Under the pieces are notes generated by a model. The model saw only the letters and a program-made list of their open reading frames with translations, was not told the origin of the DNA and searched no databases. This document shows positions 44,247-52,052 of a stretch of DNA of 64,000 nucleotides, piece after piece. Numbering within the stretch: position 1 is the first letter of the stretch; every line of letters begins with the position of its first letter. This DNA comes from Kyrpidia spormannii (GTDB lineage Bacteria > Bacillota > Bacilli > Kyrpidiales > Kyrpidiaceae), in the NCBI RefSeq assembly GCF_002804065.1, contig NZ_CP024955.1, positions 1,550,001 through 1,614,000 of the forward strand, read 5' to 3'. A program made the translations under genes and the position numbers.

Positions 44247-44501
44247 ATGGGATCGGTTTTGAATTTGGAAGACGTCGTGGAATGCGTAAGGGATATCCGG
44301 AATGACGGGACGTACCCCATGGAGTCCCGGGGAGCGATCCTCGCCCGGCGCGGCGACCGCGGCGTGGTGGTGGACCGGGGATGGTTTTTGCAGGATCGAC
44401 TCGTTTATGCGGTTTATTTTTTATCCACCGGACGCATCGTCGGGTGCCTGGAGTCGGAGTTGAAGAAAATCGATGCTGTCGACGAGTCAGCCCAAACATG
44501 A
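44247..44501 (+). CDS. nifZ: NifZ family protein
   Basis: NifZ acts in maturation of the P-clusters of the MoFe protein. The 84 residues show RDIRNDGTYP, LARRGDRGVVVDRGWFLQD and VYFLSTGRIVGCLESEL, the NifZ domain. The ATG at 44247 follows AAAGGGAG at 11 bases; a GTG at 44235 is in frame. Last gene of the cluster. The 97 bases before it hold only very short frames. Confidence 0.87.
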   Translation: MGSVLNLEDVVECVRDIRNDGTYPMESRGAILARRGDRGVVVDRGWFLQDRLVYAVYFLSTGRIVGCLESELKKIDAVDESAQT

Positions 44502-44508
44502 AGAACGG

Positions 44509-44550
44509 CGCGCCGCCGGCCTCGCCTGAAGGAAGGGGATGGGCGGCGCG
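44509..44550 (+). terminator. GC-rich hairpin at the end of the nif cluster
   Basis: CGCGCCGCC (44509-44517) pairs with GGCGGCGCG (44542-44550); the 3' side continues TCATTATGTTTTG, a poor T-run. Probable terminator. Confidence 0.5.
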
Positions 44551-44691
44551 TCATTATGTTTTGATGAAAATGTGGTATAGATCTCGGTGAAACAGTTTTC
44601 TGAATAAATACGCAGACCCCATATTTGGGGGATTTAAAGGTTGCGACGTATTCAGTTGTTCGGTATAACGGACCAAGAGGGGGGAGTTGAG

Positions 44692-44949
44692 TTGAAAATA
44701 TTTATACGCATAGCCCACGCAATTCTATCGGTACTTAGCGCTTCGCTGTTTACCGGGTGTTCAACAATCAAAGAGCCCCGGCCTCAGCCGACGTTCACGC
44801 CGTTGCCCTCTCATCCATCTTTCGTAGTCGTGACAAAATATGATATCCACTCACCTACGGTCAGTGCGAAAAAAGTGACGGATCCAAATATGGTTCGGCA
44901 TATCGTTAGTGAGATCGACCAGAGCGGGCTGTACATTGCTTCACGATGA
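44692..44949 (+). CDS. Small lipoprotein of unknown function
   Basis: An 85-residue product starting at TTG 44692, preceded by GAGGGGGGAG. A signal with lipobox LFTGC puts the Cys at about 23, followed by a Pro-rich linker and a short acidic/basic domain. Base composition is richer in A+T than the neighbouring nif genes. The stop overlaps the next ATG. It may be the first part of a two-piece or frameshifted gene together with the next ORF. I know no family. Confidence 0.6.
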   Translation: MKIFIRIAHAILSVLSASLFTGCSTIKEPRPQPTFTPLPSHPSFVVVTKYDIHSPTVSAKKVTDPNMVRHIVSEIDQSGLYIASR

Positions 44950-45314
44950 TGCTGCATGACGTACCCGCGGTCGTCAATCTCTTAGGCGGGCCTCAAGCGT
45001 GGGTGGACTGGGAGCAGACGGTCCAGAACGCGGAATGGAAGCTGACCGTTTCCCCGGACCAACGACCGGGAAAATACGGCCGGTATGATCTTCAAGTCCA
45101 GTATACGGGTCACGAGGCTATTCACGGTGTCACGGTGACTTTCGATAACTCTTTAACAGTCTCTTCAGGCGCCGGCGCCAATTCCCCGGTTGTGCTGAAA
45201 TTACCGGACCTCGTTTTCCCGCTGGAAACAAGGTCAGTGCCGGTCAATGTAACCTGGGTGAAAGGTCAAACAACCGAATCTGCCGCGTTTACGCTTCACC
45301 CGAAAAATGGGTGA
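44946..45314 (+). CDS. Unknown beta-rich protein
   Basis: A 122-residue frame that overlaps the lipoprotein by ATGA. The sequence looks like a beta-sandwich (WKLTVSPDQRPGKYG, YDLQVQYTGHEAIHGVTVTF, VPVNVTWVKGQ) and has no signal of its own. As a separate protein it would stay in the cytoplasm, which is odd for such a domain; a frameshift splitting one lipoprotein of about 205 residues is a good alternative. Confidence 0.5.
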   Translation: MMLHDVPAVVNLLGGPQAWVDWEQTVQNAEWKLTVSPDQRPGKYGRYDLQVQYTGHEAIHGVTVTFDNSLTVSSGAGANSPVVLKLPDLVFPLETRSVPVNVTWVKGQTTESAAFTLHPKNG

Positions 45315-45352
45315 AAGACCTTGAAACGTATTGCCCCGCTTTTTTAGTTTAC

Positions 45353-45366
45353 ATAATGTACATTAT
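45353..45366. promoter_or_regulatory. 14-base perfect palindrome
   Basis: ATAATGTACATTAT lies 39 bases after the unknown beta-rich gene and about 200 before the DsbA-family gene, next to a T-run (CGCTTTTTTAG). It could be an operator. Nothing else in 45315-45570 looks like a plus-strand gene. Confidence 0.3.
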
Positions 45367-45395
45367 CGGACTCAAAATGGGCCTTCAAAAAAGCC

Positions 45396-45590
45396 TCACC
45401 TTTCCCTCCCCCGCTGGATCAATAGCCAGAGAACAAGGATTGCCAATCCGGTTGTTATTGTCGGGCAACTGCGCTCCATCTTGCCACCCGTCCGCAATTT
45501 GGGTAAAGTGAAGCTATCGAGAAGAAAGTGCCCTAAGTATACCCGGGGCATAGCCAGAAACGGGGGTGCGATGTTCACCATGCGAATCAC
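45396..45590 (-). pseudogene. Possible remnant of a YdjM-like membrane hydrolase
   Basis: On the minus strand a 64-codon frame contains YLGHFLLDSFT, reminiscent of the metal-site helix of YdjM-type membrane hydrolases, and ends in a hydrophobic LAILVLWLL. It is far shorter than the family (about 170 residues or more). It could also be chance. Confidence 0.2.
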
Positions 45591-46176
45591 TTCTTATTTC
45601 GATTATAATTGCGTGTTTTGTTATATCGGTCGATATCGTCTGCGGGAGGCCGCAAACAGGGCCGGTGTGTCCATCGAATGGGTGGCCTGGGCAATGCCCG
45701 AGGATGCTTCTCCCCCGCCAAAACCGGATGACTACCGGGAGGGCGTGAAGCGCTATGTCCAGGCGGCTTCTGAAGATTTGGGCCTCGACATCCGCCTCAT
45801 GAGGGCAGTTGACACCCAAGATGCCCTCACCGGTATGTATTACGCCCGGGAACAGGGCGTTGAGGAGCCGTATCACCAGCAGGTCTTTGATGCCCGGTTT
45901 TTGAAAGGATTGGATGTGTCGGACCGCAAAGTTCTGACAGAATGTGCCGAAGCCGCCGGGCTGTCCGGGGATGGCTATTTGAATGCTTTAGATCATGAGA
46001 AGTATCGCATACAGTTACAGGCGGATTTCCAGCGCGCGGCACATGCGCGAATCTGGACCATCCCGGTTTATGAAGCGGATCACCGCCGGTTGGAGGTTCA
46101 TCACTTTGATCAGTTGCCCACCGCCGATGGGCTGACCGAATGGATCCAACTCATCGGAACGAAAGCGGAAGGTTGA
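45571..46176 (+). CDS. DsbA-family (FrnE-like) thioredoxin-fold protein
   Basis: The 201-residue protein starts with a beta strand and the redox motif FDYNCVFCYIG (CVFC), then a helical insertion and a final thioredoxin half ending in HFDQLPTADGL, as in cytoplasmic FrnE-like DsbA proteins. It lacks a signal peptide. The usual cis-Pro loop appears as TIPVYE (normally GVPTF), a less typical sequence. The ATG at 45571 follows GGGGGTGCG closely; 45580 is an alternative. The function is likely thiol-disulfide exchange or glutathione-type transfer. Confidence 0.82.
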   Translation: MFTMRITSYFDYNCVFCYIGRYRLREAANRAGVSIEWVAWAMPEDASPPPKPDDYREGVKRYVQAASEDLGLDIRLMRAVDTQDALTGMYYAREQGVEEPYHQQVFDARFLKGLDVSDRKVLTECAEAAGLSGDGYLNALDHEKYRIQLQADFQRAAHARIWTIPVYEADHRRLEVHHFDQLPTADGLTEWIQLIGTKAEG

Positions 46177-46237
46177 TTTTGTCAGCGGCGTCCGCGCCTT
46201 TGGCGCTCAACGGCCCCTAGATACCGATTCGGGTTCT

Positions 46238-46648
46238 TCATTGCGAGGCGGGCAAGTGAAGAATCATGCCCGGATAAAGGGTGCCCTCCCTCGTCAAGTG
46301 GTTGAGCTGGCGCAACTGATAGATCCACTCCCTCACATCCACATCGGGTCCCGCATACTGTGACGCGATGCTCCATAGGGTGTCGCCTTCGTATACCATG
46401 ATGGTTCTGTCCTCTCCCTCTTCGGCCCTGGGATGGTGGTGCAGCAAAACTCCTCCCGCTGTCCCCAGCCCCATGACAACAAGAAGCCCCGTCACAAACA
46501 CGGCCCGATTCCACGCCCGGTTTGCCCGCGCCAATCTGCCCCGGTGGCGGCTTGGGTAGGCTCGCACCCCGGCCTTCCGTTGATCCACCCTGAAACGGAT
46601 CGCTTGCGCCTTCTCGTTTTCGGCCGATCTCCTCAGAGGCGTACCCAT
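46238..46648 (-). CDS. yneA: LysM-domain cell division suppressor, YneA-like
   Basis: The 136-residue protein has a basic N-terminus, one membrane helix (about 49-68) and a C-terminal LysM domain (MVYEGDTLWSIASQYAG to YPGMILHLPA). In B. subtilis YneA is made during the SOS response and delays division; its gene is divergent from lexA, as here. Two SOS-like boxes lie 117-158 bases upstream. Confidence 0.85.
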   Translation of the reverse strand: MGTPLRRSAENEKAQAIRFRVDQRKAGVRAYPSRHRGRLARANRAWNRAVFVTGLLVVMGLGTAGGVLLHHHPRAEEGEDRTIMVYEGDTLWSIASQYAGPDVDVREWIYQLRQLNHLTREGTLYPGMILHLPASQ

Positions 46649-46764
46649 CCCCTCGCCCCCCTCTCCCTAGGTATCTGTTGTCTCTGTCAGCATATTGGGA
46701 CGACAATCGCCCAGAGAGCCAGCTCGTCCCCTCATCTCTATGCTTCGAATGCGGCAGCGAGAAC

Positions 46765-46778
46765 GAAACGAATGTTCG
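46765..46778. promoter_or_regulatory. SOS (LexA) box 1
   Basis: GAAACGAATGTTCG compared with the Bacillus box CGAACRNRYGTTYC: the AACRNRYGTT core is complete and the outer bases partly differ. Confidence 0.5.
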
Positions 46779-46792
46779 TATTTAGTGTAGAT

Positions 46793-46806
46793 GGAACAAA
46801 CGTTTG
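46793..46806. promoter_or_regulatory. SOS (LexA) box 2
   Basis: GGAACAAACGTTTG agrees with CGAACRNRYGTTYC except at the two ends. Together with box 1 it should control yneA, and it was probably also the lexA operator before the insertion of foreign DNA between them. Confidence 0.65.
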
Positions 46807-46963
46807 TGTCAAGGGTTTTCGAATCATGTCGGGAAGAGAATAAGGCGCGGCATTCAGGTGTTCTCTGACTCTCGATAATCTGTCAGATCAAGGAGACAGG
46901 ACCGCTCCTTTTTTCGGCAAATATACGTTTGTTTTCTTGGCAGATTGGGTGTATCATAGAAAC

Positions 46964-47430
46964 ATGAAAATTCTCAAGCCCTTTTACTGTCGACTGGAAC
47001 CGACAAGAGAACAGGCCCAGTGTCTCACTCGATACCGGGAATGTGCGCGGTTTGTCTGGAACAAGGCGCTCACTTTGCAGAAGAGGCGGCTGAAAGCCGG
47101 GTACCCCCTGTTGTCGTATGGAGAGTTGGCCAGACTCCTGACGCTGTGGAGGCACAGCGAGGAATACGGGTTTTTGGCCAGTGCACCCGTACATCCCTTG
47201 CAACGCGCTGGCATCGATTCACCGGCCGATGGTTCGGGACGGGGTTCCTGGAACGAAGGCGCTTGACCCGCGATTATCCGTCTCGACGGTGTGCAGGTAC
47301 GGGAGAGCAGCGCTTTGATGGTGGGAGACCCGGAAACAGAACGGATCTTCCTCCGAAGATCGTGGGACAGCTGAGAGATGGGCGCCGTGACTCTGTAAAG
47401 CTCATGCCCCAAAAGGTGAGCGTTGGTTCC
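46964..47430 (+). pseudogene. Decayed TnpB (IS200/IS605 OrfB) fragment
   Basis: The frame from ATG 46964 starts like TnpB: MKILKPFYCRLEPTREQAQ, then ARFVWNKAL and YGELARLLTLWR. After about 85 codons (around LASAPVHPLQR) the family pattern is lost; traces (ERIFLRR) continue in other frames to about 47370, with stops. So this is only the N-terminal part of a frameshifted transposon protein; its HUH transposase partner, RuvC-like catalytic domain and right end are missing. Confidence 0.65.
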
Positions 47431-47484
47431 GAGTCCAGTTTGCGAGATCCGTGCAGGATCCACCCATGAGAAGAGGTGATGTTC

Positions 47485-48093
47485 GTGAAATTGTCAAGAA
47501 GGCAGCAGGATATCCTCGATTTCATCAAGAAAGAAGTGAGAGAGAAAGGCTATCCTCCTTCCGTTCGGGAGATCGGCGAGGCAGTGAACTTGTCTTCCAG
47601 TGCCACCGTCCATCGTCACTTGGGTCGGCTAGAGCAGATGGGGTACATCCGCCGGGATCCGACGAAACCCAGAGCCATTGAAATTCTGGAGGAGGATGCA
47701 CAAACGGTCGGGCCGGTCACCATGGCTCCAGTGGTGGGCCGGGTTACCGCGGGGTTGCCGATCACCGCTGTCGAAAACATCGAAGATTATTTTCCCCTCC
47801 CTGCGTCTTGGACCGGGGGAGACCCCGTCTTCTTGCTCCGAGTGGTCGGCGACAGCATGATTGAGGCCGGGATTTTTGACGGGGACTTGGTGGTGGTTCG
47901 CCAGCAACCCACCGCCGAAAACGGCGATATTGTTGTGGCGATGACAGATGAAGGCGAAGCCACGGTGAAGCGATTCTACCAGGAGAAAGATCGCATTCGC
48001 CTTCAGCCGGAGAATTCCACCATGGCCCCACTCTATTACAAGAATGTGACAATTCTCGGCCTCGTGATCGGTCTCTACCGTTCGATTCGATGA
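47485..48093 (+). CDS. lexA: SOS repressor LexA
   Basis: It represses DNA-damage genes until it cuts itself on RecA filaments. The 202 residues have the winged helix ([36 protein letters not shown]), the Ala89-Gly90 cleavage site in VTAGLPITA, Ser124 in GDSMIEAG and Lys162 in ATVKRF. I chose the GTG at 47485, following AGAGGTGAT; GTG 47476 and ATG 47479 are in frame. No good SOS box lies in the 200 bases before it; the nearest are about 680 bases away beyond the TnpB remnant. Confidence 0.95.
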   Translation: MKLSRRQQDILDFIKKEVREKGYPPSVREIGEAVNLSSSATVHRHLGRLEQMGYIRRDPTKPRAIEILEEDAQTVGPVTMAPVVGRVTAGLPITAVENIEDYFPLPASWTGGDPVFLLRVVGDSMIEAGIFDGDLVVVRQQPTAENGDIVVAMTDEGEATVKRFYQEKDRIRLQPENSTMAPLYYKNVTILGLVIGLYRSIR

Positions 48094-48150
48094 AGTAGTA
48101 GAATGAAGAGAGATGGTTTCAGCTCAGTCTAAGAACAGGAGGACGTCAGT

Positions 48151-48558
48151 GTGAAGAGATGGCAAGGCATGACTCTGGCTGCCCTACCGGTGGTTCTCGG
48201 CCTCGTTTTTATCATCGGAGTATTTGCCAACTGGTTCCCCATTCAAACGGGACGGTCGACCGAGGCCACGGCGAGCGGTTCGGGGTCAGGGGGTAGCTCC
48301 GGACCCGTTGATACGAGCGACCCGGGCGCACAGATTTTCTCTCAATCCTGCGCGAGTTGCCACGGAGCGAATTTGGAAGGTCAGACTGGGCCCAAGCTTC
48401 TTGGCATCGGGAGCAAGATGAACGAGGCGCAACTGGTGGAGTATATCAACAATCCGAAGCCGGTAGCCGGTTATCCACCGATTATGCCTCCCAAGGGCGG
48501 ACTCCAGTCCGATGACCAAGTCAAGCAAGTGGCTGCATGGTTGGCGAAGCAAAAGTAA
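48151..48558 (+). CDS. Membrane-anchored cytochrome c, twin of the QcrC heme domain
   Basis: A 135-residue small cytochrome c: N-terminal membrane anchor (about 8-27), Gly/Ser-rich linker (40-55) and one heme domain with CASCH at 67-71 and axial Met about 112 (IMPPKGG). From DPGAQ to the end, 79 residues, it differs from QcrC at only six positions by my count. The DNA has many silent changes. It probably carries electrons from the Qcr complex to a terminal oxidase, as cytochrome c-550/c-551 do. The GTG follows AGGAGGACG. Confidence 0.93.
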   Translation: MKRWQGMTLAALPVVLGLVFIIGVFANWFPIQTGRSTEATASGSGSGGSSGPVDTSDPGAQIFSQSCASCHGANLEGQTGPKLLGIGSKMNEAQLVEYINNPKPVAGYPPIMPPKGGLQSDDQVKQVAAWLAKQK

Positions 48559-48581
48559 CGCAGAACTTCATCAACAGGCAA

Positions 48582-48613
48582 CAACCCCTGCAGAGTGCTG
48601 CAGGGGTTGTTTA
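48582..48613 (+). terminator. Intrinsic terminator after the cytochrome c gene
   Basis: CAACCCCTGCAG pairs perfectly with CTGCAGGGGTTG over AGTG, followed by TTTAAT. It separates this gene from convergent glnA. Confidence 0.8.
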
Positions 48614-48671
48614 ATCCATCGGCTCGCCTCCTTTAGGGCGAGCTTCCACGTCTTTTGTTTTACGGCACCGA

Positions 48672-50012
48672 TCAATACAGGTTCAAGTACTGGTCCCGCT
48701 CCCAGGGATGGACGGCGGTGCGGAACATATCCCACTCAATCAATTTCGCCTCGACAAAATGTGTAAACGCGTGTTCCCCCAGGGCATTGACGATGACTTC
48801 ATCCCGGCTCAGCTCATCCAGAGCTTCTTTCAAACTGGCAGGCAGCGTCAAAATCCCAGCCTGCACGCGTTCGCTTTCCGTCATAACGTAAATGTTGCGA
48901 TTGACCGGCTCCGGCAAGGGCATGCGGTTGCGGATTCCATCCAGTCCCGCAGCCAGCATGGCCGCCAAGGCGAGGTACGGATTGGCCGACGGGTCTGGGC
49001 TGCGCACTTCGATCCGGGTGCTCAAGCCCCGGGAAGCGGGCACTCGCACCAAGGGACTCCGATTCTGGAAGGACCACGCGATGTAAACCGGCGCCTCGTA
49101 TCCTGGCACCAAACGCTTGTAAGAGTTCACCGTAGGGTTGGCGATGGCGGTGAACGCCCGAGCATGGGCGAGGATTCCGGCCAGGTACTGTTTCGCCGTT
49201 TCACTCAAGCCAAACTCGTCCCGTTCATCGTAGAACGCATTCTCGCTCCCCTGGAACAGGGATTGATGGGTGTGCATGCCGGATCCGTTAATCCCGAACA
49301 CCGGTTTTGGCATGAAGGTGGCGTGCAGACCGAGCTGCCGGGCGATCGTCTTGACCACCAACTTAAAGGTCATGATATTGTCCGCCGCCGATACGGCATC
49401 GGCATATTTAAAATCGATTTCATGCTGGCCAGGCGCCACCTCGTGATGGGAGGCCTCGATTTCAAAGCCCATCTGTTCCAAGGCCAATACGATCTCCCGG
49501 CGGCAGTTTTCCCCCAAGTCTACCGGAGCCAGATCAAAGTATCCCCCTTGATCGTTCACTTCGGTGGTGGGATTTCCGGACTCGTCCATCTTAAATAAGA
49601 AAAACTCCGGTTCCGGCCCGACGTTCATGGTGGAGAAACCCATGTCCTGGGCTTGGCGCAGGACTCGTTTGAGAATTCCCCGGGGATCTCCGGGGAAGGG
49701 AGTGCCGTCCGGAAGGTAAATATCGCAAATCAGCCGGGCCACTCGCCCTCCGTCTCCCCCGATCCAGGGAAATATTAGCCAAGTGTTGAGATCCGGATAC
49801 AAATACATGTCCGATTCCTCGATGCGGACGAAACCTTCGATCGAAGAACCGTCGAACATGATCTTGTTGTCCAGGGCTTTGGGCAACTGACTCACCGGGA
49901 TTTCGACGTTTTTGATAATACCGAGCAAGTCAGTAAATTGGAGGCGAATATAACGGACGTTCTCTTCTTTGACCATTCGCATAATGTCTTCACGTGTGTA
50001 CTGGCGTGGCAT
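48672..50012 (-). CDS. glnA: Glutamine synthetase, type I
   Basis: It makes glutamine from glutamate, ammonia and ATP, assimilating fixed nitrogen. The 446 residues show [37 protein letters not shown] and [13 protein letters not shown]. The length is that of the GSI-alpha form of Firmicutes, which is regulated by feedback and by binding GlnR instead of adenylylation. It lies 77 bases after glnR on the minus strand, with a terminator-like hairpin between. Confidence 0.98.
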   Translation of the reverse strand: MPRQYTREDIMRMVKEENVRYIRLQFTDLLGIIKNVEIPVSQLPKALDNKIMFDGSSIEGFVRIEESDMYLYPDLNTWLIFPWIGGDGGRVARLICDIYLPDGTPFPGDPRGILKRVLRQAQDMGFSTMNVGPEPEFFLFKMDESGNPTTEVNDQGGYFDLAPVDLGENCRREIVLALEQMGFEIEASHHEVAPGQHEIDFKYADAVSAADNIMTFKLVVKTIARQLGLHATFMPKPVFGINGSGMHTHQSLFQGSENAFYDERDEFGLSETAKQYLAGILAHARAFTAIANPTVNSYKRLVPGYEAPVYIAWSFQNRSPLVRVPASRGLSTRIEVRSPDPSANPYLALAAMLAAGLDGIRNRMPLPEPVNRNIYVMTESERVQAGILTLPASLKEALDELSRDEVIVNALGEHAFTHFVEAKLIEWDMFRTAVHPWERDQYLNLY

Positions 50013-50044
50013 CGATGGACTCCTTTCTTCTCTTCACAGATATG

Positions 50045-50081
50045 TAACAAAACGATTCCCCGCCCTCTGACAGGGAATCGT
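50045..50081 (-). terminator. Hairpin with T-run between glnR and glnA
   Basis: On the minus strand ACGATTCCC pairs with GGGAATCGT across a 12-base loop, then TTTTGTT. It has the form of an intrinsic terminator inside the glnRA transcript and could reduce or regulate read-through to glnA. Confidence 0.7.
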
Positions 50082-50089
50082 CTCGCTCT

Positions 50090-50509
50090 TTAACGGAAAA
50101 ACCGGGAGAGCTCGCCTTGGATCAGCGACGCCGGCCTACCCGGTCGCTCCAATTGGGCGATGAGCTCTTTTTTCAGCAACTCGTGCAAGTCCCGGTCCGT
50201 GAGGTTGCGATTCCCTTCCACCGCAAGTCGCTCTTCCTTCGGAAGGTCTTCGACATCAGTGGGTTTTTCGGCCGGTCCCAAGGCCTTTTTAATCCCCGCG
50301 ATATTCAGACCTTGATCGATCAGTTTCTTGATCTCGAGCAGGCGTTCGACGTCCCGGAAAGAAAAAAGGCGCTGATTGCCCTTGGTGCGAATGGGTTGAA
50401 TCAATCCCTGCTGTTCGTAATACCGAATCTGCCGAGCGCTCAACTCGGTCAACTTCTGTACGATCCCGATGGGAAAGAGGGCCAAATTGCGCCGCACATC
50501 ATCTGACAT
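50090..50509 (-). CDS. glnR: MerR-family nitrogen regulator GlnR
   Basis: GlnR represses glnRA and other genes when nitrogen is plentiful, activated by feedback-inhibited glutamine synthetase. The 139-residue protein has a MerR winged helix (FPIGIVQKLTELSARQIRYYEQQGLI, then NQRLFSFRDVERLLEIKKLI) and a C-terminal tail of about 50 residues, where GlnR binds glutamine synthetase. Gene order glnR-glnA is as in Bacillus. Two GlnR-like sites lie just upstream of its promoter. Confidence 0.95.
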   Translation of the reverse strand: MSDDVRRNLALFPIGIVQKLTELSARQIRYYEQQGLIQPIRTKGNQRLFSFRDVERLLEIKKLIDQGLNIAGIKKALGPAEKPTDVEDLPKEERLAVEGNRNLTDRDLHELLKKELIAQLERPGRPASLIQGELSRFFR

Positions 50510-50593
50510 ACGCGATCATCCCCTTTGGCTTCCGATACTGATCACCACTGATCACGGGGTTCACGGACGGGGAATGCACTCATTTTCCTATTC

Positions 50594-50623
50594 ATTATAC
50601 CCCCAGGGGCGCAAAGTTGTCAA
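50594..50623 (-). promoter_or_regulatory. glnRA promoter
   Basis: On the minus strand TTGACA (50618-50623), 18 bases, TATAAT (50594-50599), both perfect hexamers, 85 bases upstream of glnR. Confidence 0.75.
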
Positions 50624-50628
50624 CTCGA

Positions 50629-50661
50629 TGTGAGTTAACGTAACTGTTAGGCCCGCTCACT
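50629..50661. promoter_or_regulatory. Two tandem GlnR/TnrA-like operators upstream of glnR
   Basis: TGTGAGTTAACGTAACT (50629-50645) and TGTTAGGCCCGCTCACT (50645-50661) each match TGTNA-N7-TNACA except at the last base. They share one base, are 16 bases apart centre to centre, and lie just upstream of the -35. The second covers the end of ynbB. B. subtilis glnRA also has two operators. Confidence 0.6.
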
Positions 50662-51999
50662 TTTAGGGAGAAAGCCGGAGGAACGCAAGGCCTGAGCCGC
50701 ATGCAGATAAGCAAGTTTACCGTGTTCGTAGGTTAAACCACCCTGGACAAAAACCCGGTACGGGGGGCGCATCGGGGCATCCGCAGACAGTTCCAGGGAT
50801 CCGCCTTGGACGAAGGTCCCCGCGGCCATGACCACTGGGTCGGGATACCCGGGCATGGCCCAGGGCTCGGGGACGACGTAGGAATCCACCGGAGATGCGG
50901 ACTGGATGGCCTGGCAGAACGTCAGCACGGCCTCCGCCGAGGGCAGATCGAACTGCTGGACCAGATCGCTTCGGGGATCATTCCACCGGGGCCGGGTTGG
51001 AAAGCCCAAAGTTTCAAAAAGGGCGGCACCGAACACCGCGGATTGCAGCGCCTGGGAAACCACGTGAGGGGCGAGGAAAAATCCCTGGTAAAACAGGCGC
51101 CATTCCACGCCCGTCGGCCCGGCCTCTTCCCCCACTCCCGGGGCTGTCAAGCGGCAAGCGGCCGCATGGACGAGATCTTTTCGCCCGACCACGTACCCGC
51201 CGGTGGGCGCCAATCCCCCTCCAGGATTTTTGATCAACGAGCCCGCGGCCAAGTCTGCCCCAACTTCAGTGGGTTCCCGGGTTTCGGTGAACTCTCCGTA
51301 GCAGTTGTCCACGAGAACCACCGCATCCGCTTGGATTTTCTTGACCAAGGAGATGGCCTGTTCGAGCTCGTCCACCGAAAGCGCCCGGCGACCCGAATAA
51401 CCCCCGGAGCGCTGCAACACCACCATACGAACGGGGGCCGCGGACAGTACCTTCTCTAACGCTTCCAGGTCCACCCGGTTATCCGATGTCAAATCCACCT
51501 GTGTATAGGTTATCCCCCACTCCAGCAATGTACCCTCACTTTGACCGGTTTCCTCCCCGATCACGGTGCGCAACGTGTCATACGGCTCTCCGGTTGCATA
51601 GACCAACCGATCCCCGGGGCGAAGAACGCCATACAGTGCCAGGGCCAGCGCATGGGTCCCGGACACGATCTGAGGGCGCACCAAAGCGGCCTCCGCCCCG
51701 AAGACCCGGGCATAAATGCCATCGAGGATTTCGCGACCCCGGTCGTTGTACCCATATCCCGTCGATCCCCGCAGGTGCACATCGGCGACGCGGTAGTGCC
51801 GAAAGGCTTCCAGTACCCGCTCTTGATTCATCATGGCCGTGCGTTCAATGGCGCGGCGGCGCCGGGCAATCCGGTCTTCGATTGCTTCTGCGATCCGCGT
51901 GAAATCCTCCTGGCGATCGCTGTGTGGACCTTCTGTGTGAATGGTGCTCACCTCATTGCTGATAACGCGGCCCGTGAACTCCGCAATTCCGGGCCCCAT
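50647..51999 (-). CDS. ynbB: Methionine gamma-lyase family protein (YnbB, 'aluminium resistance')
   Basis: A PLP-dependent protein of the Cys/Met metabolism fold. STGYGYNDRGREILD, RPQIVSGTHALALAL, VDNCYGEFTE and SLIKNPGGGLAPTGGYVVG (PLP lysine) mark the YnbB group, located next to glnRA in Bacillus. Its true reaction is not established. The start is uncertain: ATG 51999 is used here, GTG 51951 is possible, and the frame is open to 52056. About 450 residues, slightly longer than YnbB. Confidence 0.85.
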   Translation of the reverse strand: MGPGIAEFTGRVISNEVSTIHTEGPHSDRQEDFTRIAEAIEDRIARRRRAIERTAMMNQERVLEAFRHYRVADVHLRGSTGYGYNDRGREILDGIYARVFGAEAALVRPQIVSGTHALALALYGVLRPGDRLVYATGEPYDTLRTVIGEETGQSEGTLLEWGITYTQVDLTSDNRVDLEALEKVLSAAPVRMVVLQRSGGYSGRRALSVDELEQAISLVKKIQADAVVLVDNCYGEFTETREPTEVGADLAAGSLIKNPGGGLAPTGGYVVGRKDLVHAAACRLTAPGVGEEAGPTGVEWRLFYQGFFLAPHVVSQALQSAVFGAALFETLGFPTRPRWNDPRSDLVQQFDLPSAEAVLTFCQAIQSASPVDSYVVPEPWAMPGYPDPVVMAAGTFVQGGSLELSADAPMRPPYRVFVQGGLTYEHGKLAYLHAAQALRSSGFLPKSERA

Positions 52000-52052
52000 G
52001 TTCCGGATTCTATCATAAACGGGTGACGAGGTGTCTTCGCATTTCGCGCCCG

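Noticed and set aside
47020-47469. 149-codon frame spanning the TnpB remnant
   Set aside because: Different frame from the recognisable TnpB start, no family resemblance apart from short traces; considered part of the decayed element.
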